Assembly (NCBI RefSeq): GCF_016920785.2
Contig: NW_024609880.1
Location: 55,308,121 to 55,372,120, forward strand
DNA length: 64,000 bases
DNA from: Ixodes scapularis
Lineage: Eukaryota > Arthropoda > Arachnida > Ixodida > Ixodidae
Reading direction: 5' to 3'
Shown here in pieces: positions 23,201 through 32,200 of this stretch (positions are counted from its first letter, which is position 1; each line of letters starts with the position of its first letter). A program made the translations under genes and the position numbers. Below the pieces are notes generated by a model, which was not told the DNA's origin, ran no database searches, and saw only the letters and a program-made list of their open reading frames with translations.

Positions 23201-26200
23201 GTTCTGTTTCTCGGCACAGGAGAAGAAAAGGGAAGCTGCATCTGTGGCAAGTGCGAGTGTCGCAACGGCTGGACCGGTCCCAACTGCAACTGCTTGGACA
23301 CCAACGACACCTGCATCGGTCCCAATGGGGTGAGTTTCGCTCGCAGTGTCCCCCGTGGTCGCCAATGGCTTGGGCAATAAACGGGGCGCGGCAAGTCCCA
23401 GGCATCTCGTCTTCACCCCGCAGCCAACGGGACTGCGGCGTTTGCCGACGAGAACGCGAAAGAATGAATCACGAAGCGGGAGCGAAAACATGACGAGCCA
23501 CGACCTGCGTTTTCTAAGCCATTGGTGACTACGGCACTTGTCGACTGCCGTAATGGGGGCAGGTGATTGACGTCCACGCCTGTTTTTTTTTCCGCAGAAA
23601 ATATGCAGCGGGTTTGGCGAGTGCTTCTGCGGGCAGTGCAAGTGCCACGAGACGGATGAAGAACGTTACAGCGGCCTGTATTGTGAGGACTGTCCTGTAA
23701 GTGCGCGCGGTTGGTCTCGGGGGCTACAAGCTTCTTTCAGAATGTGTCTATCGGTGTGTGCTTTGCTGCGTGCTTGCAAGTTGGGATCAAATGCTCTTGG
23801 GGCAGACTTTTTAAATGTACCAACAACATTGTGCAAATTTGTTTTTATAGTTTTTACAATGAAGCTGTTTGACACTAGAGTCTGGGAAAAAATGCGTCCT
23901 CACATGTCGACTTAAAACACCCCATTGGTCGTGGGAAGTATGAATAAATAAAAGCAAGAAGAGGGGTCAAGTAGGAATAAATAAAAACAAAAAGAGGGGG
24001 CAACCAGCGTGAGTCAGCCTTCCTTGGCATTATTAGGTAGTGAGTACCTGATCTCTTGTTATCATTTCTAGGCATCGTCCTAGAGGTCGTCCTAGAAGTC
24101 GTTCGAGAGGTCGTCCTTTAGCCGTCGTCCTAGAAGTTGTCCTTGGGGTCGTCCTAAAAGTCGTCCTCGAGGTTGTCCTAGAAGGTGTCCGAGAGGTCGT
24201 CCTGGGGTGTCCTAGAAGTCGTCCTTGAGGTCGTCCTAGACGTCGTCCTCAAGGTCGTTCTAGACAGCCTCTTCGAAGTCATCCTAGAAGTTGTCCTTGA
24301 TGTCCTCCTAGTTTCCTTCCTCTAGGCTTTGTCCTCAAGGTCGTCCTAAAAGTTGTCCTTGAGGCCGTCCTAGACACTGTCCTCTAGGCATCGTCCTAAA
24401 CATTGTAAAAAAAACAGCTTCGCTGGTCCTCCATCTTTACATAAAGTGAGAAAGGTCTACAATTTTAGTCCCCCTTTTTTTTTTTTTAAGTGTGAAGTAG
24501 TTTTTTAATGTCTGTGGGATAATTATCTCTTCACCCTTCCAGTAAATGTATTTCCCTCTCTCTCTCCTTCAAGAAACGAAATGCTAAGCTTCCTTAATTC
24601 GGTCACAAGTATCTCAACCGATTTCGTGCTGCTTGCATTCTGTAGCAACGGGTGCGCACGGTTTGAGAGAAGGAAGTCAGCATCGAAATGAGCTCACTGA
24701 GCTAGCAAAGCAAGCCTGGCCTTAGTTTGAATCATCTTGGATTTTAACTCCACAAATAGTGTGTCGCATATGTGGATTTCGGCACCTCGCGTATTGCCTC
24801 AATTTTAAAGGGGCAATGCAACAATTTTAAGTTCGAAAGAATTTGCGGTTTTTAATTTTCACATTCTTTATCTTATCAAAAAGAAGGGAGAAACCGCCTC
24901 ATTCATTTGAAATATCACTATTCCGTTGCATTATAGCAAAGAGAAGAACGGGAGTATTTCGCGATTTGCAGCCGCGGGGTGGCGGCCATAAAAAGTAAGG
25001 CATGACGCACGATGGGTATAATATAATAAGCTGGCAAGATGGGCCATTTCGGGCTCAATCTAATGCTATATTTGATAAATATTGTTGTTTGAACTTGAGT
25101 AAACGAGTCAAAACTTCATATCATTGACAAAGTTGTACTGTATTTTTGTGCTAATACGTCAGTCAAACTTCCTTACAGAAAGTTAAGCTCTTTGCTCCTC
25201 CCCCCCCCCCCCTCTCCCCTTCTCCCCATCGCTCGGGCCAACCTTAAGGTCGCCATGTGAATCGCAAGAATCGTCCTGGAGGCTCTGAAAGAGAACCCAA
25301 CCGGATCTTTTCCATCCCCATTGCACGTCACTCGGAAGACGGTGTACGCTCATAGGCAAAATATTTTTTTAGTTCTTTAATCCAGACGGTGCAGGGAACA
25401 AGTAGTACCACATTTATTTGACCGAAGTCTGAACATTGTTGCACGGACAGCACGGCCCCTATAAAGGGACACTGACACCCCCCAAAATTTTTTTTCATTT
25501 TTTTGCCAGGCAATTTATTATGGTGTCGGAATACTACTTAATTAATATTTTGCTGCAGAGTCGCATATTTTTTTAATAAAGCCAAAAGACGCAACTGCTC
25601 GAAACCGATGCCGAAACCCCCGCACCGCATGGAGAAGTGGAGAGGAGAGAGTGAGTGGCGTAAGTCGCGTGGCTACACCCAATTGTGCGATAGTTTTTTT
25701 GTTGTTTTTTCCCTTCGCGCGCAGCAGACGAAATGCGTTGCGGGATTTGTTTGCCATGCAATTCCTTTGCAGTTATGTTTGTTCTGCTCGCTGTTCTGTA
25801 CTTCAAGATAAGTTGTTTTGTACATTTAAGTGTTGGCAACTAGTAGTGGGTGCCTGTGGTGAATTCCCGTGATCGGCTCCGAAAAAAATACTCCCAAGAT
25901 GTTGCGTGAGGAGCTGCCTCAGATGTCCTGCATCTGAAAGTGGCATTCTGCGGCAGAGGTGTCAAAACTGGAATCCCATACCATTTAGTTCAGCGACGTA
26001 TCGTCCACAACAATTGTTTTTTTCAGTGATAATTGTAAAAAAAAAATGTAAACATTGCAAAATGTTTGAAAAAAAACACAAAACGGTACATTTGCACTGG
26101 AGATTGAACCCGTGCCCGCTGTGTGGGAAGCAGACGTCTTTCCACTGAGCTACTGAAGGAATACTCATTCGTAGTAATGCAGCTGGTCGACTATGTATTC

Positions 26201-29200
26201 AACTCGAAGTATGCATTTCGTGCTTGACGTTTGAGCGAGCGATGTCTTCAGCCATGAGAAGGGACGTTGGCTCGGCGACACCTTTGTACAATCGGCTTGC
26301 TGGTCGGGCGTGTTGTACGGGACGAATATCAATTCTTTTCGTCTGTCCAAAATTTATCTTTCGAAGAAAGACAGAATTTGCCGGTGCCGTGACCGACAGT
26401 TCTGAAGTAGAGGTCCCACGCCCGTCGTCCGCTGCCATCCGCGAGTCCTACAAAACGACGCCATGTTGAGAATGATGCAGTAAATGCACAGAATAATTCC
26501 GGTTGTCTGTGCAAGCTTTTTTTTCAATCAACGTATTTGCAGCTTGTTGAAAGCCACAATAAATGGGTTTTATATTTTTTTTCTAATTTTAGTATTGACT
26601 GTGCGCCTTCAGTGACCCACGACTTTGATTAAATTTGGTGGTCGTGTCGAAACCTTAGAAAAGCGGCCCGTGACCACGGAAAAGAGAGTGAGCGCGACTC
26701 AAACCGGTCAGCTCTCAATCGGCGGTTTTCGGGCTGAAAGAAACCGAATTTCGAGTTGCAAATTCTGTTCGGGGTAGTTGGGCTCTCATATGTTACGTAC
26801 AACTAAAAACCTCGGCGAGCATAAATACCCTGTCAGTGTCCCTTTAAGGGTTGTCTTTTGTATCCTGGCTCCAAAGGTGTGTCTTCTTTCATTGGCAGAC
26901 TTGTCCTGGCAAATGCGAAGCCTTCAAGGATTGCGTCCTGTGCCAGGTGTTCCAGATTGGAGCACTTTCGGAACAGGAGTGCAAGACAAACTGCACTTTT
27001 CTCGCTATCCAGGCCCCCCACATTGAAGGTATGCACCCGACCTTTGGGAAAACCTTGCTTAAACTGGGGCTCAAAATAGAACAACTTAGTTGGCGAAACT
27101 GGCATTCCCGCTTGTGTGTTTGCATGTACTGAATATAACCCTTTTTGAAGTGCTAGAAAATCACGAGGGATTGGTCACAGGGAGAATGGACTGTGTCCCA
27201 GTTGAAGGGTGTGGCTGACTAATTCCAGTATCATACTCAGCTCTCAAAACGCTGCTTGAGGTACGCTGCACAATGAAGTCGAGACATTAGCTGGTGCTTT
27301 CCACGTTTTCCTCGTAGTAGATGTTGTACACCAAATTTTATTGCCAGCAGAGGACAAGGGAAGAAAACCCATGCTTATGGCAATTAGCTTTTGATAGCTC
27401 TTCAAACAATTTCAAAATCACAGACGTTGTTTAGTTTTTAAGAGGCAAGCTGTTAATGGCGAACCGAAATTTGGATTTAAAAAAAAAACACGCAGGAGAT
27501 GTAGGCGGGATGCTAATATTCCTACAACACTACTCGTAAGGCGATATCTCGAATGGACGGCCGTATTTTGCGAAAAAGAGATTGAGATTGAACCAGGCCG
27601 ACGAGGCGCGTGACGTGAATGTACCTCGTTTCCTCCTCTCTTCGCTTTGCCTCCTCAAGGCAGCGAGGCAGAGTAGACGCGAGGCCGTTCTCTCTCCTTC
27701 CCGGAGAAACATGACGTGAACATTTCTGTCACATGCGCCTCCTTTTTTTTAAAAAATGCGGTCATCCATTCGAGATATCGTTGTATGAGCGATGTTTTGA
27801 TGTTTGTAGCATCCCGTTGCACGCTTCTGCCGCTGTGCTTTGTGGAATCCAGATTTTGGTTCAGCATTCCTTTAACCCTTTGATGGTCAAGTTTTTGTGT
27901 CCAAGAGATGTTTGCCAGTGGTCCGGTTTTGTTTGCAAAAGAATGGTATAAAGAAAGAATCCATGCGCAGGTTTTTTCCTTTGCTATCTAGGGCAAAGCG
28001 CATACAGTGCTTGCAAGCTGTTTAGGTTTAGAAGCATCAAATGAAGATATTGAAGGCGAAAAGTTGTCACCTTGCTTCCATTTGGTTTCAATTTGGCGCA
28101 TCTGCTTCTGCGACATTCCAACGGCTTTAAATTACTAACTGGAGGTACTTAATGGAACTTCACTGCCAAATGATGAGCTCTCATCTTCTAAATTTAATTC
28201 TGAAAAGCGTTGAAATACGGCGACGGCCGTTGAAGGGTTAATTTCCTGGTGATATGTTGAAATATTTCGGCAGAAAGGGCTATGGGTGCTCACTCGTTTG
28301 CTTGTGTTAGCGCCATCTGCCGTGTCAAATCAACAAGCGTGCGATTAAATCTTGGTCATCCACAGTCAGTTGGCATGCACAGGCTTTCATTCCTCAGTTT
28401 GGATGTAGTTCCTGCTATTTACATTTGGAAATTACAATACGGTTCCAGCATCAGATAAATGAGCTTAATCCTTGTGTTGTTGCACAGGTGATTTGTGTAG
28501 CTCACTAAGACAGTGGCACGCCAGAAGTGACACACTTTCCTCACTGATATATCCCATGTCCAAAATAGCGGCAAGACTCTTAAATCGACTGCAAAAATCA
28601 GTTTCTTAACCTTTCGCGTTCCGATCTTGTACAGCGTTGGCCACAGGTGGTGCATTTTTTCTATAAAATTCGCAAAGAGCGAACTTACCTGAGGAAAAAG
28701 TAAGAAAAAGAAGGCGGCTCAACTCCTATGGAAACGCAGCAAAGCCACCGGTCTTCAAACCATAGGGCGCCTTATGGTTTGAAGACCGGTGGCTTCGCTG
28801 CGTTTCTATAGGAGCTAAGCCTTTTTCTTTTTTTGCTTTTTCCTCGGGTAAGTTCGCTCTATGCGAATTTTATAGAAAAAATGCACCACCTGTGGCCAAC
28901 GCTGTACAAAATCGGAACGCGATAGGTTAAGGGGGGACATTGGCTAGGGGTCGAACTACTGAACTACTCAAAAGATCGGAATGAAATTTGCAGGGGAGAT
29001 TTAACTTCAGACGTATGTGTACTGTGCAAACTTTGAGCTTTCTAGGACGAAATTACATACCTGCATAAGATGATGTGTCACTCTTGTTAAAAAATGTATG
29101 ATATGGAAATGAAGCTATTAAGCGACAACATTTTGACTGCTTGAATATAAAGTGGGGGATATAGGACTTTGGGCTATCTAGTTTTAATAACTTATATGTA

Positions 29201-32200
29201 AATATTTCAGCAAGAGTTAATACCTCAAAATATCAGATGCATATCTGTCCCATGTAAAGTTTTGAAAAATTAGTTTTTTTTTTTTATCACTGAGGTCTTC
29301 AACCTAAAACGAAATAAAGCAGATAGCCCGATTCTCCTGTAAATTTCAGTTAAGAAACATTTTGATGGTGGTGTCGGAATACTTTCACCTTCAAACGAAA
29401 GATTCCTTCGTATGAAATTTGCAGCAAAAAGTGGAACTGAGAAAAATGCATGTGAACATTGAACTCCTTTACTTTGTTACTGCCTCACAATGTGTTGAAA
29501 ATATTTTGTTTCAACGAAACATTTTGGCATATGGTTATTAAATTTGATGTAAGGGTGTATAATTAGTTTCTAAAACCAAAAACCTCAAAATTGAAATATA
29601 AATTTTTTCAAAGAAATTTGAAATTTAGGCCCATGTCCCCCCTTAAGAAAACAATTTTTGCGGTCGATTTAAAGGGCCTGGCCACTATTTGGGACATGCG
29701 GTACAACCAGCAGGGGGCGTCAATAACTTAAACCAGGGCTGCACAACATGCGGCCCACAGACACGACACTGTCAGATGTGCTCAAGACGGCAATCAGTAC
29801 GATGATGCCAGATATTGAAAACCTATCTGCCAGATATTGAAAAAAAACCCGTGCAGTTCCCAATAAACATTTTTTTGGCCCGCGTCATTTTTGAGTTGTG
29901 CACCCCTGATTTAGACAAACAAAAATTTCATATACGGATAGTTCTGTTTGTGTCTGCAAACTGGGAGCTTTTCTTAAAGGGCCCCTGAAAAGAAAAAAAA
30001 GTTTTTTTTTAAACAGTCTGGTTGGGACACGCGTGTCAAAAAATGAATTTTACGCGAAAAAAAAAATTTTTTAGAGCAATATTGACGGCGAGAGATTTAT
30101 TTGAAATTTTGCGCGCAAATTCCAGGTCATTCAGCTCGGCTCCTCATTGGTAACCATGGTCATTCAAATCGGCTTCTCATTGGTCAATAGAATGAGTGAC
30201 AGCTTAGATGTTGGTTATAAAATCTTCATGATCTCTTGAGATCGCCTTTTGAATGACACATTTTTAGGTTTAAGAAAGAATCCATCGAATGAATGTCGCA
30301 ATTGCTTACAAACGTTTTACAAAATCGTAACTTCCGTTCGGATACTACAACAAAACAACAAACAAACGCTTCGCCATTTTGTTTTCTGTCATGGTCGCCG
30401 TCGTTGTAACGCGTCTCGCGTACCTCGGGTGGTTTTATAGTTTTACCGCGTTTATATGTGAAAACTTTCTGAAGAGGGCTTGTTGCTTGTGTTAGTTAGT
30501 CATCGTAAGTACTTAGAAGTGGCGCGGTGTGACAGGTTTTTGTTTTCCTGCTTTTCTTTGCGTGATTCGTGTGCCCCGTTTACCCCATCTTTTGTATGTT
30601 TTCTGGCGCGCGCCAGTGCCAATTGTTTTTTAGATGTCGGTTCCCATAAAGAGTTTAGTGAAGGCACGCGGCACCGCACTCAACGTTTAATAAAAAAATG
30701 AGTCACCACTGCATGTCCTCGCGGCGGCTTGAAGGGTCGTGCGGCTCAGACTAACTCGTCGAGGCATCCGCTTCGCCGCCTTCCGCGGCGAAGTAGGTGC
30801 CTCCTCGCGAGCGGTTGTCTCGCGGCGATCGGAGCGGACGCCTTCCGGCTGGCGAGGCGTGTCCTCGTACGGGCGAAGGCCCAGTTCCTGGCAGCGTTGA
30901 AGGGTTGAAGCTAGTGACTCTAGTTGAAGCAACCGACGCTTCAGGTCGGGGTCCATCGTGCACGATACGACGCGGTACGTCGTGCGACCGGCAGACACAG
31001 GGGCTGTGTTCCAAATCTCCAAATGGATCAGAGTTATTCCGGCGGATCGTATCACGTGACAGCACAGATTGAAGAACGCTGTACGCGGGTAGGTTTTAGA
31101 ACGCCAAGGGTACAAAACTCTAACCCTAGGGTAAGATCGAGTAAGTCTTGGAACACGGCCAGGAAGTAGCAATGGCTCTCGTGCGGGGCGCAGCCAAGCC
31201 GGGAAAGTAGCCAAGCCGATCCGCTACGAAGAGGCGGGGTGTACCTCTCCTCCACGCGCCCGAGATGCCGAGAGAGAAAAAGGTGGAAAGGAGGTGACTG
31301 CCGACTAAATTGCGTCTGGCGCGGTCAATATTGCTCTAAAAAAATTTTTTTTTCGCGTGAAATTAATTTTTTGACACGCGTGTCCCAACCAGACTGTTTT
31401 TAAAAAACTTTTTTTTTCTTTTCAGGGGCCCTTTAAATCCCAAGGAGGCTATGCATCGGGGTAGAACACAAATGAGAAATTGTTTGTTTGCGTGTCCCTT
31501 TTCCCTCGCTTAAAATGCTAATGTGCCAACTTGTTACACCTGTTTCTGCAGTTAGCGAAGAAGGTGAAAAGTTGTGTATTTTCCGGGATGAGGATGACTG
31601 CAAATACACATTCATCTACAAGCTGGAGCCCGACGGCGAATACACAGTGAGGGCCAAGAACGAACGAGGTGAGAAGACAACCACCGCACTGTAATTGATT
31701 CTGACCTTCAGTTTTTTTTGTTGTGATAGAAACTTTGTTTGCTTTGCATTGGTCCTGGTCTTCTACACCAACACAAGTTCTCTTCTCTAGAGTTCAAGTA
31801 CTGCATTCCATTTCACCCTGCCTTGTTTCTATGGTAGCCGTTTCCAATATCATTGGCACTCTCAGTTTCAGTTGTAGCATACTTGTTACTAATGTTCCTT
31901 AACGTAGTACTTAGTTTGGCTCGGTACGCCATTGGATCTCTTGCGCCATACGACTCACAAACAACGACACATTTTATGGTGGTGTGCCTTATGATGCACT
32001 GCTCAGAAAAAACAAAGCGTAAGCTACGAAATGATTGCCCACACTGTTTCCATGCAATGAGCAGCATGTGTGCGACTGATGACCAAACCGGAAAGCAAAA
32101 AATGCACAAAAAAAAGGGGAAAAAAAAAAAGGAAAAGATTGCAAACATGACGTCCTCAGTTTTGCCAGATGAGTTTATTTTCCTTCTTCCTTACTCAAGC

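Larger units (their letters stand above)
28553..29698. mobile_element. old foldback with two TTAA-type elements nested at its centre
   Basis: Outer arms 28553-28609 and 29643-29698 are imperfect inverted copies (CATGTCC, AAATAGYGGC, AAATCGACYGCAAAAAT). Between them lie a 325 bp palindrome (28606-28930) and a second TIR element (28927-29646), all meeting at TTAA. No coding sequence. Confidence 0.75.

Noticed and set aside
26094..26158. Functional tRNA gene
   Set aside because: A-box and B-box-like sequences are present but acceptor stem does not close and the anticodon stem is mismatched.
30687..31214. 175-codon minus frame inside the 1.46 kb TIR element
   Set aside because: No transposase signature (no DDE spacing or DNA-binding motif), Arg-rich, overlapped by other frames. 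Kept only as a note in the element.
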